DNA of 64,000 nt from Pachyseris speciosa (GCA_016490735.1 JAEMWC010000022.1:1170001-1234000); one strand, 5' to 3'. Shown: positions 30,858 through 41,964, counted from the stretch's first letter. Numbers and translations: made by a program. The notes: a model not told the origin generated them from the letters alone.

Positions 30858-33800
30858 ACCCCGAGGCGGGGGGAAACCCCGGGGCGCCCGCCCAAGCCCC
30901 TGTTTGGGACGAGTTTAAAGTCTCACAAACCAATTTTGGAGGTTGGCTAAATGTTTGGAGGTTGGATGTTAATCCTGAAAACCCAGACAGGCAAAACATT
31001 GGAGGTTTTGCGCGAAACACAATGCGCGGCAAAGCCTTTGATGTTGTGAAGAGTGAAATTGATAGATTAGGCAACATGAAAGCACAGTTTGGGTTGGAAG
31101 TGCATTTTAAAAGGGAACTGAAGACCAGACGAAAACGGGGAAATGAAAGTAGAAAAACAAAGAAGTTACTTTCAAGATGTGCCCCGAGTTATGGCAAAGG
31201 CAAACCTCCAAGAAGAATTTGACAACGCATTTGACCTATTTATTGATGACATTTTCGGGCAAATAGACAATTGGTCAGAAGGGGGATCAGGATGGGCCAT
31301 TGATAAAATCACAATTGCCTATGTCAAAATATAGTCCTTTGAGAGGCGGAACTTTCATTCGTACACCCAAACAACTGGCCAGCAAAAAGGCAATGATCAA
31401 CGTGAGAAACCAAGATAATGAATGCCTGAAATGGGCTTTGAAAGCCGCAAGGTTTCCTGTTAAAGTACATGCAGAAAGAACTAGCAAATACCCCCAAGAA
31501 GACGGGCTGAACTGGGATGGCATTGTCTTTCCCACCCCGATTAAACAGCTTTGCAAACTTGAAAAACAAAATCCAAACCTTGCACTCAACGTGTTTGGCT
31601 GGGAAAACGACGAGGTGACTTCTCTTAGGATTAGCAAACAGGACAGAAAAAAAATCCCAAGAATCAACCTGTTGTTTCTCCAGCAAGACGAAAAACAACA
31701 CTACTGCTTTGTAAAGAGGCTTTCATCTCTGCTTTATGACCAAACCATACACAGAGACAAAAAACACTGCTGTGTGATGTGCCTAATCGGTTTTACAACA
31801 GAAAAGATCCTGGCCGACCACCGAAAACACTGCAACGGCGTCAACGGAACCCCCACAAGGATAGAAATGCCCGAAGAAGGCAAAACCGGTTTGGAATACC
31901 AAAATTTCAGCAAACAAATGAAAGCACCCTACGTCATTTATGCCGACTTCGAAGCTTTGATTGAGAACATTCCCGGGGAACAACGCGAACGAACCGCTTG
32001 CACAGAAAAAATAAACAAACACACAGCTTGTGGTTTCGCGGTAACATGTGTCAAAAGCGGCGGGCAAAGCTGCACAGTCAACAAATACAGACAAGGATGT
32101 GATGGGGACAAAAATGCAGTGGAGGTGTTTCTAGATTATGTTGTTAGCTTGGAAAACAAACTTCGCGAAAGCCTAGAAACACCGTTTCCGATCCAAATGA
32201 CAGAGGATGACAAGTATAGATATAAAATAGCCCAAAACTGCCACATCTGCAACGAAAGCCTCATTAAACCAGAATTTTTAGATTCAAGGTCTGTGTGGGA
32301 CTACAATTCAGGAAAGTACTGCGGGCAAAGCCATCGGAATTGCTATTACAATGGTTTGAGAAAAATTAAATTTGAAGGCCCCCACGCGCAAAGAAAACCA
32401 ATAAAAGACATTGATAAATGGATTAAACAAAATCAAACAAAATGCCTGTTCTGCGATGAACCGCTCATCCGCCAAAAATTTAGAGATGCAGTGAAAGATC
32501 ACTGCCACATCACAGACAAATATCGCGGCGCCGCCCACAGCGAGTGCAACAAAAAGCTTCGAATAAACCCCAAACCATTCCCATCCCCGTCGTGTTCCAC
32601 AACCTGAAAGGCTACGACGCTCACCACCTGATGCAGGGGTTGGCCAAAATTGGGGGCACAGGCAAAGTATCCTGCATTGCCAAAAACATGGAAACATACA
32701 TTTCGTTTTCTCTGGGTGGCCTGCGTCTCATTGACAGCAACCAATTCCTGCTTGCCAGCCTCGACGCACTGGTGAAAGCCACACCGAAAGAGGCGCTGAA
32801 AATAACGAAAAGGCTTTGCCCCGACCCAGCAAAATTTGATCTGCTGTGCAAGAAGGGGATTTACCCCTACGAGTACATGGATTCGTGGGAAAGATTCAAC
32901 GAAACAAGTCTTCCCGCGAAAGAGCGTTTCTTCAGCCACCTTTCCGGTGAGCACATCTCAGACGACGATTACCGCCACGCGCAGGAAGTTTGGGAAAAGT
33001 TCGGCTGCAACACCCTCGGCGACTATCACGACCTGTACGTGAAAACAGACGTCGCTCTTCTGGCTGATGTATTTGAAAACTTCCGCGATCTTTGCCAAAG
33101 GCAGTATGGGTTGGATCCAGCCAACTACTACACATCCCCAGGCCTGTCATGGGATGCGCTCCTGAAAAAGACAGGAGCCAAGCTGGAACTCCTGACAGAC
33201 GTGGACATGCATCTTTCATTGAGCGGGGATGCGGGGAGGCATTTCAATGGCAAGCAAGAGGTACGCCGAAGCAAACAATCCACTGATTCCAGGTTATGAT
33301 AAAAACAAACCAACAACTTATATCATGTATTATGATGCAAACAATCTTTATGGGTTGGCAATGAGCAAAGCTCTTCCAGTGGGAAAGTTCAAGTGGAATT
33401 CTTGGGTCCCCTCAGAGGAAGAAATTCTGGAGATTCCAGAAGACGGCAAAAAGGGCTATTTCCTTGAAGTCGACCTCGAGTACCCCCGTGAGCTCCATGA
33501 AGAACACAATGGTTATTCTCTTGCACCTGACAAAAAGGCCGTAAAAAAAGAATGGATGTCCCCGTACCAAAAGAAAATGATAAATGACCTTAATCTAAAC
33601 CCCCCAGACTGCCAAAAGCTCCTGCTGACGTTGCAGGACAAAAAGAACTACGTTGTACACTACCGCAACCTCCAGTTTTACCTGAAACAGGGCATGCGGC
33701 TGAAGAAAGTCCACAGCATGCTGGAGTTCGAACAAAAGAAATGGATGGAGCCATACATCACAATGAACGCGCAATTCAGAAAGAAGGCCAAAAACACATT

Positions 33801-34810
33801 CGAAAAGGACTTTTACAAACTCATGAACAACTCTGTATTCAGGAAAACGATGGAAAACCTGCGCAGCCGCACAGATGTGAAACTGGTGCGCCCGCACGAG
33901 ACAACCAGGATGAGAAAGCTGATCGCAAACCCACTGTACGCACGGCACGAGTTCTTTGCAGACGATCTTGCTGGGATATGCATGCGCAAAAGCAAACTCT
34001 GCCTCAACAAACCTGTTTACACCGGCGCGACAATCTTGGAAAACAGTAAAATTCTGATGGATGATTTTTACTACAATGTCCTGAAGAAGCAGTACGGGAA
34101 CAGGTGCGAACTGTTGTACACGGACACCGACAGTTTCATGGTTATGATAGAAACAGAAGACATATACAAAGACATGAGGCCAGGAGGTTGCCTCGGCCAA
34201 ACCCTTTTCGACACAAGCGACTACCCGAAAACCCACCCGCTGCATTCACAAACCAACAAAAAGGTTTTGGGGAAAATGAAAGATGAGCGCGCGGGCGCCC
34301 CGATCGCACAGTATGTCGGTTTGCGGCCAAAGATGTATTCTGTCATGATGGCCAATGAAAAAAACATGAAAAAGGCCCAAGGGGTCAAAAAGAATGTGGT
34401 CAAAAAAGAAATCAGGCACGAGCAGTACAAAGAAACATTCGTTGTTAGCCAAGAAGCAGCTGACTCACGGAATGAACATTCTTCGAAGTGAAAAGCACAA
34501 CATCTTTGGGATGGACGTAAACAAGACGTCTCTGTCTGCGTTTGATACAAAAAGATGGATAGATGAGGACGGCATCAACACAAACGCCTTCGGTTACAAT
34601 CCTCTGCCGACCGCTGACGAAATGAAAGCACTTGATGAATGGTTTGATGGGCTCTTCGAATGCAACCAGCCCCCACCCATGCCTACTGAAGAAGAGCTGG
34701 AAAGACTCGATGAGTGGTTAGAGGAGCTTTTCGGGGGCAGCTCTGTGTTTGGCGGAATAACAAGTAGTTCTTCGCGCACAAAGCCGCGTTGGGGCCCGTC
34801 ATACAAATAA
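30815..34810 (+). pseudogene. polB: Protein-primed DNA polymerase B (frameshifted)
   Basis: The replicative polymerase of Polintons would copy the linear element using a protein primer. In order: N-terminal region (30815-31330, frame broken), the Exo I motif YADFEALIE near 31935, an endonuclease VII-like cysteine/histidine motif DHCHITDKYRGAAHSECN near 32497-32550, Exo II (FHNLKGYDAHHL, ~32595), Exo III (YHDLYVKTDVALLADVF, ~33023), Pol A ([12 protein letters not shown], ~33328), Pol B ([14 protein letters not shown], ~33818) and Pol C (LYTDTDSF, ~34113). The catalytic residues are still readable, but at least five frame changes (about 31150-31310, 32590, 33230, 34440) break the gene. Its own ATG and promoter have been replaced by repeat sequence. 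The C-terminal end has a duplicated LDEW motif and overlaps the convergent integrase frame. Confidence 0.92.
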
Positions 34811-35711
34811 TACAAAACAGGCGTGTCAGGTTTAACGACAGTTCTTTCAATCTTAAAAACTTTCAAAGACCAGATAGGGTCTGTTGCTCTTTTTTTGCCG
34901 CCCTCCAGCTCTCCCGGTTGGTAAAGATAGCGGACATTGACAACAAGGGGGAGCTGCTTTTCGCGATTCCCGACGGGCCTTTGATATGTTGTGGAAGGTT
35001 TGGAAGCAACCGCCTTTTCTTTGATCGCAACTGCCGGTTTCTTTCCAGTCAGGCTTGTTTCCTCGTTGTTCAAAGCTTCAACAACTTCTGGAAGCTGTTT
35101 CACCCACGCGACTGACCGCTGGCCTTCCTGCAAACGCATTTCCACAGCGTGCTGGTAACCAAACAAGCGCTCCGCCAGCGTTCGGTTGAAACGCTCAACA
35201 ATGGCCTGGTCGCGGTAAATTTCGGGCTGCCCGCGTCTAATATATACTTTGTGGTTTCCCATTTCTTTAGTGACCTCACCCATAAATTCACGCCCAGGAT
35301 CCACCTGCAGCATTTCCGGCCATTTCAGAGGCGAGCGTCTGTAAATTTTGCGAAACCCCGCGGCGACCTCGTCGGAGTTTTTGAGGTCAAAGGTTCGGCT
35401 TCTTTGTAGCGGCTGGCCACGTCAACAACCGTCAATGCGTACTTGTACACCTTGCGCCCGCGGGGGAGCTTGTCATGCGGCAAAAAAAGAAGGTCAGCTT
35501 GGTGCACCTTGTTGGGAGTGAAAACATCAAACTTCGGCCGAGGCATTTTTCGCGGCGCGGGAAGATAAACCTGCCAAAGTGCCTGCCTTATAAGCCACTT
35601 TTTTGCAACATCCTCAGATACCTTTGCAGCTTCAGCCAGTTTTTTAATCGCAGTTAGTCCTTTCCAATAGCCACCGGGGCTGTAATAAATCTTCGCGAGT
35701 TTGGCTTCCAT
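34594..35711 (-). pseudogene. int: Retroviral-type integrase (DDE), one frameshift
   Basis: It would insert the element into host DNA. The N-terminal part (from MEAKLAKIYYSPGG, 35711) has the helix-turn-helix-like region of Polinton integrases. The first catalytic D is in HQADLLF (~35500), the second in QVDPGREF (~35305) and the E in IVERFNRTL (~35200), with 34 residues between the last two. The C-terminal part (SLKVFKIERTVVKP ... YYLYDG) resembles a chromodomain-like fold of this family. A frameshift near 35350-35370 splits the gene after VVDVASRYKEAE. The serine-rich end overlaps the polB tail on the other strand. Unlike most genes in this element, no TATA box sits next to its ATG. Confidence 0.9.
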
Positions 35712-35769
35712 ATTCTTGCTTCATCTTTTCTCCAACTCGGTCTTTTGAAAAATTATGCCTCTTTATAAC

Positions 35770-36252
35770 ATGGATCTCAAGTTTATGATAAGCCAGTTAC
35801 CTCCTGAGATAAGAGAGTTTATCCTTTGCAAAGTTATAAAGGATAAAATTAATCAAAAAAAGCAGGCGTTTGGCCAAGTTCATAAGGGATTGCATTCTTT
35901 TTTCAGAAATGTTCCTTATTGTGAACGTGAAAACTGCTTTACAAAGGTTATTACTTTTTGTTGTGCCAATCTTTGTTTTGCATGCTGGTTAAAAAATAAA
36001 CACCACATTTTGTCTAAAAAAATAAAAAATCTTTATTTTAATGATAGCAGATGGTATGTTTATTTCTTTGATTTTTATTCTGACTTTTATCCTCATTCTT
36101 GTAATCATTACAAAGAAAGAAAAGACGCGTGGTGTCCAGTTCTTGTTAATTTTGATGATGCAAACTGTGAATCTATTTTTGAATGCCCTCTCAACAGAAA
36201 ATTTATGAAACCCCAAAGGCGTCTGCTGATTACCCTGCTGAACGGTTTTTAA
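35770..36252 (+). CDS. Polinton hypothetical cysteine-rich protein
   Basis: A 160-residue protein from MDLKFMISQLPPEIREF. I prefer this ATG over one five codons upstream because TATAAC directly precedes it, as in other genes of the element. The start resembles an F-box-like helix (LPPEIREFILCKV), and the middle has cysteine/histidine pairs (CERENC, CCANLCFAC) that could bind zinc. No enzyme motif is seen. It is the only plus-strand gene in a minus-strand block. Function unknown. Confidence 0.6.
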   Translation: MDLKFMISQLPPEIREFILCKVIKDKINQKKQAFGQVHKGLHSFFRNVPYCERENCFTKVITFCCANLCFACWLKNKHHILSKKIKNLYFNDSRWYVYFFDFYSDFYPHSCNHYKERKDAWCPVLVNFDDANCESIFECPLNRKFMKPQRRLLITLLNGF

Positions 36253-36288
36253 ACCAACTGCGCTGGGTTTTTTTTACCCAACTAAAGT

Positions 36289-36720
36289 TTAAAGGAAGCG
36301 AAAAGCAGCATAGCCCAAAGCGAGAGACCCGGCGCCCAAAAAAACCAGCTCGCCCTTTATTTGCTGCTCGCTCGGCTGGTAGAAATCGGAAAACTTGGGT
36401 TCTTTCAGTGGGGCCATAAGTCGGTTGGGATGGGCCTGGTTGTAAAGTTTGAAAGTGTAGTCGGTGTTGGTGAAATTCTGCTTGGCCTGCGCTTTGATTT
36501 GCTCGTTGGTCTGGATCCAGTCAAGGAGCTGGGTGCGCTGGCGGTTGTATTTAGCGTAAGCCGCCTGGTAATCCTCGAGAGCCTTGTCGTGGCGCTTTTT
36601 TTCGTCGAGCGCGGCGTCGTCGCTGCCTCCAAGCGCCTTCGCAAGATAATTGCATCCGATAAAGGTTGCCGCATTGAGGATCGCTTCGCCAACAACGATT
36701 GCGACGGTTGCTATATTCAC
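36289..36720 (-). CDS. Polinton membrane protein with two terminal hydrophobic segments
   Basis: About 143 residues. A hydrophobic N-terminus (IATVAIVVGEAILNAATFIG) and a hydrophobic C-terminus (LVFLGAGSLALGYAAF) flank a soluble, charged, tyrosine- and glutamine-rich middle. No in-frame ATG is present: the frame can start at a GTG at 36720, while an ATG one base away is out of frame, suggesting a small mutation at the start. A possible virion membrane or assembly protein; function not established. Confidence 0.6.
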   Translation of the reverse strand: MNIATVAIVVGEAILNAATFIGCNYLAKALGGSDDAALDEKKRHDKALEDYQAAYAKYNRQRTQLLDWIQTNEQIKAQAKQNFTNTDYTFKLYNQAHPNRLMAPLKEPKFSDFYQPSEQQIKGELVFLGAGSLALGYAAFRFL

Positions 36721-36764
36721 ATGAGTTTATTTTTTATATCGCGGGTATTGGGAGCGCAGCTGGT

Positions 36765-36998
36765 TTAAACGTTGGAAGGAATGATTTTTTCGTCTATGAG
36801 ATAACTTTTGAGCGCGATGGCCCCCGTCGTAACTGCAGTAAACTCAAAAAAGCTTGTTAAACTCTCTCTGGGATCAGATATAAAATTTTCTTTTATAACC
36901 TTTTTGACTCCCCAACCAATGCCAGTAATAATTCCGGCAAGAACCACTCCATCCATGACAGCTTTGACAAGCTTGTTGTTCTCTGTGTTGGCTGACAT
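36765..36998 (-). CDS. Polinton small membrane protein, 77 aa
   Basis: An intact frame MSANTENNKLVKAVMDG with a hydrophobic glycine-rich segment (VVLAGIITGIGWGVKKV) and a second hydrophobic stretch (EFTAVTTGAIALKSYL). TATA lies five bases before the ATG (37004-37007). The short, basic, membrane-active style fits small virion proteins of adenovirus-like and Polinton elements, but identity is not shown. Confidence 0.65.
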   Translation of the reverse strand: MSANTENNKLVKAVMDGVVLAGIITGIGWGVKKVIKENFISDPRESLTSFFEFTAVTTGAIALKSYLIDEKIIPSNV

Positions 36999-37023
36999 GC
37001 CAATATAACTTTGCTACAAAAAT

Positions 37024-37308
37024 TCAAATAAAATAATTTGGTTGTTGAGGTTTCAACTTTTTAACGGCCTCTTTTTTTTTTTTCGCCGATTTTTCATGTT
37101 TGCTTTTGCTTTCATCATCTTCATTAAATAACAAATCGTCAGGAGCGTTATCTTCATCTTCTATGTCCTCCTCCTCATCAAATACAAGCCTGGGAAGACG
37201 GGGATTTTGAAAAAAAGCTTTTGCTATTTTGTATATTTCAAACCCCATAATTGCTACTCCCACGAAAATAAAAAACGTTTCATGGTTCTGAATGCATTTG
37301 AAACACAT
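37024..37308 (-). CDS. Polinton membrane-anchored acidic/basic protein, 94 aa
   Basis: I place the start at MCFKCIQNHE because TATATA (37312-37317) lies three bases upstream; the open frame extends further but without support. One membrane segment (FFIFVGVAIMGFEIYKI) is followed by an acidic run (EEEDIEDEDNAPDD) and a lysine-rich tail (KKKKEAVKKLK). Possibly a structural or DNA-contacting protein. Function unknown. Confidence 0.65.
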   Translation of the reverse strand: MCFKCIQNHETFFIFVGVAIMGFEIYKIAKAFFQNPRLPRLVFDEEEDIEDEDNAPDDLLFNEDDESKSKHEKSAKKKKEAVKKLKPQQPNYFI

Positions 37309-37333
37309 TGCTATATACAAATTCTGCAAATAT

Positions 37334-37594
37334 TCAATTATAAGAAACAAAGTTATTATCAACCTCTGTGTAAGGTGGTAGAGGTTTCTCAACCATTTCA
37401 ATTTCATTATCTTCACTTTCATCAAAAATAATTATTATGCCATCGTTTTTAAAAAAATTTCTCCCCGGCCAAAAAACATCTAAACCCGTTAAAAGTAACC
37501 GCCTGTTTATTTCAAACGAAAGATACACAAGACGAAAAAAACAGGCGGTGTAAACTGTAGCTTCGGCAACTGAGCTGATAACATTCTCACTCAT
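37334..37594 (-). CDS. Polinton small protein, 86 aa
   Basis: Starts MSENVISSVAEATVY, with TATATATA immediately abutting the ATG (37595-37602). A hydrophobic region (TVYTACFFRLVYLSF) is followed by an acidic C-terminal part (DESEDNEIEMVEK). Intact frame. It ends about 25 bases before the next gene's start. Function unknown. Confidence 0.65.
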   Translation of the reverse strand: MSENVISSVAEATVYTACFFRLVYLSFEINRRLLLTGLDVFWPGRNFFKNDGIIIIFDESEDNEIEMVEKPLPPYTEVDNNFVSYN

Positions 37595-37602
37595 TATATA
37601 TA
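37595..37602 (-). promoter_or_regulatory. TATATATA box abutting the ATG
   Basis: This is the clearest of the shared motif sites: on the minus strand TATATATA is followed directly by ATG. Similar boxes lie 0-13 bases before most start codons of the element. Confidence 0.6.
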
Positions 37603-37626
37603 AAGCTTGCAAACATTCAAATAAAA

Positions 37627-38130
37627 TTATTCCATTGACCTTATACCTTTTTTATTTTGGGGGGCCGTGGTCGGGGCTGGCGCAGGTTCGCTAGCAACAA
37701 CGGGGCGTGGGCTTGGGGCGCTTTCTTTTTTTCGTGAAGTCAAAGACTGAAACCTTTCTTGTATCGCTTCACGCTGGTAATAAACGCCTGCCGCCCCAAC
37801 AATAACGCTGCCCACACCCACAACAGTTCCCCAAGAAATGCCACCTTTGTCTTTGGGGCTTTCACTCGCAGGTTCCTGCACTGTGGTGGCAGGGGCTGCA
37901 GCCGCAGCTTCCTTTTCTTTATATTTTGCAAGCTTGGCTCTGGAATCTTCCAATTCTTTTCTTTGTGCTTCTCGTGCCTGCCTTGTTTTTTCTGCTGTTG
38001 CTTTTCCAGCTGCAACCCGTCTGGCGTCTTTTTCTTTTTTTGGAGGTGCGGCAGGAGAAGTAAGTTGTCCATTGGCCGGCTGCTGTGCCTGTGTTTGGGC
38101 AGCGGGTGTTTGAGGTTGTGCTTCCGCCAT
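37627..38130 (-). CDS. Polinton Ala/Gln/Lys-rich membrane protein, 167 aa
   Basis: An intact frame starting MAEAQPQTPAAQ, four bases after TATATA (38135-38140). An N-terminal Ala/Gln/Pro-rich part is followed by a long charged helix (AEKTRQAREAQRKELEDSR, coiled-coil-like), one membrane segment (GTVVGVGSVIVGAAGVYY) and a Pro/Ala-rich tail. The composition suggests a virion core or membrane-associated protein; identity unknown. Confidence 0.7.
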   Translation of the reverse strand: MAEAQPQTPAAQTQAQQPANGQLTSPAAPPKKEKDARRVAAGKATAEKTRQAREAQRKELEDSRAKLAKYKEKEAAAAAPATTVQEPASESPKDKGGISWGTVVGVGSVIVGAAGVYYQREAIQERFQSLTSRKKESAPSPRPVVASEPAPAPTTAPQNKKGIRSME

Positions 38131-38134
38131 TGCT

Positions 38135-38140
38135 TATATA
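38135..38140 (-). promoter_or_regulatory. TATATA box four bases before an ATG
   Basis: On the minus strand TATATA-AGCA-ATG opens the 167-residue gene. Same arrangement as neighbouring genes. Confidence 0.55.
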
Positions 38141-38240
38141 CTTAAAATAAAAATTCAATTGGTAAAAAAATAGTCAGCAATTCAGCTGCTTCTCTTCGAC
38201 CGTTGCGCTCCCCTTTTCTATTTGGCAAACAATTCTTTGT

Positions 38241-38338
38241 TTAATCCAATAAATCCAGTAAGTATATATAAATAATTTTTTCTTCATTTCTCATTTCATC
38301 AATAAGTGGAAGAAATCCATTCGAATAGGAATCAATAA
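38241..38338 (-). pseudogene. Polinton small gene, C-terminal part (cut by Penelope insertion)
   Basis: This is the continuation, in the same frame, of the gene that starts at 43619. The 13-bp target duplication TAGGAATCAATAA is at 38326-38338. The part ends in a hydrophobic tail (IIYIYLLDLLD) and a stop at 38241. The protein would have had roughly 110 residues before interruption. Function unknown. Confidence 0.75.
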
Positions 38339-38451
38339 CGTAAATACTCTTTGTCTTTGGCCATCGTAGCTTAACAAGAAATAACACACAAACTGCGGTG
38401 ATAAACATGACAATAGAACGCATTGTTGGAAAACAAAAATAAAACTATATC

Positions 38452-38500
38452 GTTTGACTTGACGTTTCGTATGTTTCGACATACATCTTCAGAAGTGACC
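38452..38500 (-). ncRNA. Hammerhead ribozyme, Penelope 3-prime end (minus copy)
   Basis: On the minus strand CTGAAGA is followed by a 5-bp stem II (GTATG/CATAC), then GAAACGTC; stem I pairs CACTT with AAGT. This matches the short hammerhead described in Penelope-like elements. It is identical in sequence to the one on the plus-strand copy. Confidence 0.8.
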
Positions 38501-38639
38501 GTTAGGCCTTTTTACAGTTCCCGGCGCCATCTTGGAATAGTAACCGCGCGAACACGATGTCGAGGCTCGCGTTGAGTCGTGGTTTGTATCTTGAGGTGAT
38601 TTGTGTAGAACAAGGTGTATATTCTCAGGTTTTCTTCTA

Positions 38640-38952
38640 TTATTTGGATAATGAACGAAAATTACAATCCCCAAGACACTCCTTTGTCTTCGAAGAAGAA
38701 AAGAGGAAAGCATTGTGCTGTTTTTGGCTGCAGCAACAGCTACTATGACAACTGAGAACGGGCATTACGCTGGCTACCATTTTTTCACATTCCCAAGTAG
38801 CGCAAAGTGAAGGATTCGATGGTGCAACCTCATAAAACGGCAGCGTGGAAGGGACGGTTTCTTCGTGACCAAAGCAACTGTGGTTTGCTCGGAACATTTC
38901 CACAGTTCAGACATTATTAGAACTCTGACAGGCCGCTGGGACTTAAAGAAAG
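38640..38952 (+). pseudogene. THAP zinc-finger exon (frameshifted)
   Basis: The exon reads HCAVFGCSNSYYDN (first two zinc cysteines), a GYHFFTFP block, RIRWCNLIKR and VVCSEHF (final C-x2-H), followed by SSDIIRTLTGRWDLK and a good donor (AAAG/GTTTGT at about 38950). These are the C2CH landmarks of THAP DNA-binding domains, common at the N-terminus of P-type and Kolobok-type transposases. Two frame changes (after DN, and after SSAK) break it. The catalytic exon was not found. Confidence 0.7.
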
Positions 38953-40189
38953 GTTTGTAATGTTGTATGAAGGCAGCATTAATTTTGATAATTCATTATC
39001 AACGCAACTCAGCTGATGTCTGTAACATAAATAAGCTGACAACTTTCACAAGTTAACTCTCTTAACTAGAATGCTAAGATAAGTATTATGAGAGTGTTAT
39101 ATAAACGTTTACCGCTGTTTAATAGATTGTACGTCCAAAATGTTGTGGTTGTGGAACTTGTTTGCAGGACATGATTCACTGTTCCTTGTTCACCAAGATC
39201 ATTCAAACATGGTGCTATGACATTGTATCAATATTTCTTGTTAGTACTTCATTACTTATGTTATCATTTCTTTTACTTTGTTGTTTTAGCATAGATTATA
39301 TGTGTTTCTGTTGTTTTGATTTGCAAATAAATAAAAAATAAAAATAAATTGTCAATTTAAATTATTATTACTGACAACAGTATTGCTTTGTTTTCTTCAG
39401 GTGTAGAGCCTTCCCAGTTTTCGTGGACGAGACAGAAGCCAGCAAGAAAGGCCCCAAAATCTATCTCCTTATTCTCAGGACAAATGTTAATGCATACTTT
39501 GAGTTCAATTACATTTAGTTTATTCATCTCTTCTTATGTCCACCTATGAAAACTATAAATAGAACTACTGTGCTTAGATTTGTTTTGGTTCAGAAGGATG
39601 TGCCTGTATGGGTGGACTTCATTTTTTTTCTTTTAATTAATAAATGATGTAAATAACAATAAACAGAACATATGTAAAGTTTAACAAGCCAAGTGGTCAT
39701 TGGCCTTCATTCTGGTAAGGGAAAGTGTAAATCAAGGCTGTGCTCTAGCAGTGCCCGGAGGCCCCTGGTGACTTACTTTAGCCCTTGGGCAACAAGGAAA
39801 CCTTAGTTTTAGCACAAAATTACTATGCTGCACCCTGAATTGCAAAAGCTCAGAGGTTTGGTCTCCCAGAAGTTTTTCTTAGAGCACAGCCTTGATGTTA
39901 CTGTAAATTTTATTGCCTCAGAAAAATAGGGCTATAGCCACTGACCTCAGACAGACAGATCTGATGGTCATATCATTATAAGCAATAAATGTTATGCAAT
40001 GACTTCACTTGTCGCTTAGCATAGTTTTTTCAGCTATTGTAATGATGGTTTGTAGGTGGGAATTGGCTTCATAATATTTTTTTACATTTGAATACATGTA
40101 GCTTGTAGGTGAACAAGAAGGCCTAGGCACTTGTTTTCATTTTGTAGCTTAATTTTCCTAGTGAAATCTCAATTAAACCCAGTCCTTGT
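38953..40189. other. Transposon interior without recognised gene
   Basis: AT-rich sequence lies between the THAP exon and the YqaJ gene. I see no long frame; it would be intron and lost coding sequence of the transposon. Confidence 0.5.
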
Positions 40190-41964
40190 TCAGGAATATT
40201 GTCCATAGGCAAGCCAACCACCATGGATGTAGAGGGGCTTTCCTCGCTGAACTCGTTTGGTGAGAATCTCAGGGAAAAGAGCTCCTCTGTAAAAGAAATA
40301 AATCTTCGGCAGAAAGTCATTGAACCAAGTACTGTTGTCTGGATAAATGTATTCAATAAATAATGGTCTGTCCTCTCCGAAGTACACCACGAAAACAATG
40401 CCCTTAAGATTTATGTTGGAACAGTAGAGCTGTCTCTGAATTTGATAGTAGTAGTCATGATTTCTTTTAAGTTTGACAGTTCCATCAGTTAGTTTCTCCA
40501 AAAAGAAATTCTTGGATTTACATGCCTCATCAACAGTCATGCCTGCCTTGCTTAGGGGAGATTTTATTTCCATTCCCCACTTTTCATTTCTGTTTATGTA
40601 GGTAACTATTCTGTCCATGCTGGCTCCCAGATAAGGTGTGTCTTTAGAGACCAAAAGCCCTATTTCCTCGACATGGACGACAATCCCATCTTTTCTCATT
40701 TCCCTTGTAAATATGTCCACTGCCTTTTGCTCACTTTCAATGCCATACTGAACAGCATCTGTCGTGAAGTTTGAATAAAGTATTGACTTCACTTTGTTTG
40801 AAGGTTCCACTTTTGTCTTGGCCGCTTTGCCAAAATTCGAGGCTGTAAGAAGGGTTTTCCTCTTTTCAAACCAAAGATTGTTTCTGTTTTGTCCACGTGT
40901 TAGCCTCTCCGTTTCCTGGATCTCCTCCTGGGTGATAGGTAAATTGTGGACGTGTTCATCAACCATCCTTTTGAAGTGTTTTGTGCCTATGTCATAGCTG
41001 TCTGTGAAGGGAACGCTTTCTGGTTCTTCCTCTTCTTCAAAGGAGGCAGGCTTAGTACAATTTGACTGGATGTCGCGGAACAAGAAAAATGAGCTGGAAG
41101 GCAGACAGTTTTGAAGATTTTCGCAAAAGGTCTTGAGATTCTGTTCATTTTTAGTTCGCTGCTGTGGAGCTCGCGAGTCAAAGTTTATAATTTTGGGTTG
41201 AAGACGAATATTTTTCTTTCCGAATCGTATTTTCCTAATCAAAACTTGGTCGAGTGGTTTCGCAGCAACGCTTTGGTTTCGTGGCACTACCCATACTGAG
41301 AGGCGGGATGTGCAGCTTAAAGGTTCGGAATGTTTTTGCAAACCTCTTCTGGTAAAATCTTCGATGGCAAATAGGACGCCTCCGACGTGATTGCATTTTC
41401 CCCTGCCTTGGGACCCAAGACCAGCCGAACACGTGCAGGTAGCCCTCAAGATATCACATTGATTTGAGAACTCTACCAAAACTCTGTACGGCGTCTTCTT
41501 CATCGACGGTAGAACACTAGCTTTCACATACGTCAAACCTTGGTAAGTTTTACTTTCTAGCCGTTTTACGTTGCCTTCGAAAAAAAAATTTATACGATTT
41601 CAGTTTCTTGTAGTTTGTCCCCTTAAGCACAATGTGGCGGTATTTGCGAGTTGACACAACTAAGTAATCATAAAGCTGAATAAAATTCAACTCTGGAAGG
41701 TTTGTAGACAATCCAAGAGCGGAGATTCGTCTCAGTGTTTCATCGTACTTAAAATCCGCATTGATTTCCACAGTTGCGTGGTGGTTTTGCTCCGACGGTA
41801 CGACACTCCTCATAAGCAAAGCGTAAACTTTCAAAACTAAAGTCCGCTTTCGTGCCGCCGGCTCCTTCCGAATTGGACTTCAAATTATCCCTAAGATCTT
41901 TCACTGTCAGCTTCTGGATATCTTCCAACGTTTTAAGTTCCTTTTCTTTATATATCAAGACCAT
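40190..41964 (-). pseudogene. SAP-SWIM-YqaJ nuclease-like protein of a transposon
   Basis: Read on the minus strand: a SAP-like DNA-binding helix pair (LTVKDLRDNLKSNS) near 41900, then a frame change; a middle region; another frame change at an A8 run near 41580; a SWIM zinc finger CTCSAGLGSQGRGKCNH near 41430; and a YqaJ-type exonuclease (RKTLLTASNFGKAAK, GIESEQKAVD, YLGASMDRI, GMEIKSPLSKAG, YYQIQRQLYC) to the stop at 40190. YqaJ proteins are phage-lambda-exonuclease-fold nucleases; the D and E-x-K residues are present. The last 448 codons are uninterrupted. Its role in the transposon (processing or repair) is inference. Confidence 0.8.

Noticed and set aside
33595..34245. 216-codon minus-strand frame opposite polB
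   Set aside because: Antisense shadow of the polymerase domain, no motif of its own.
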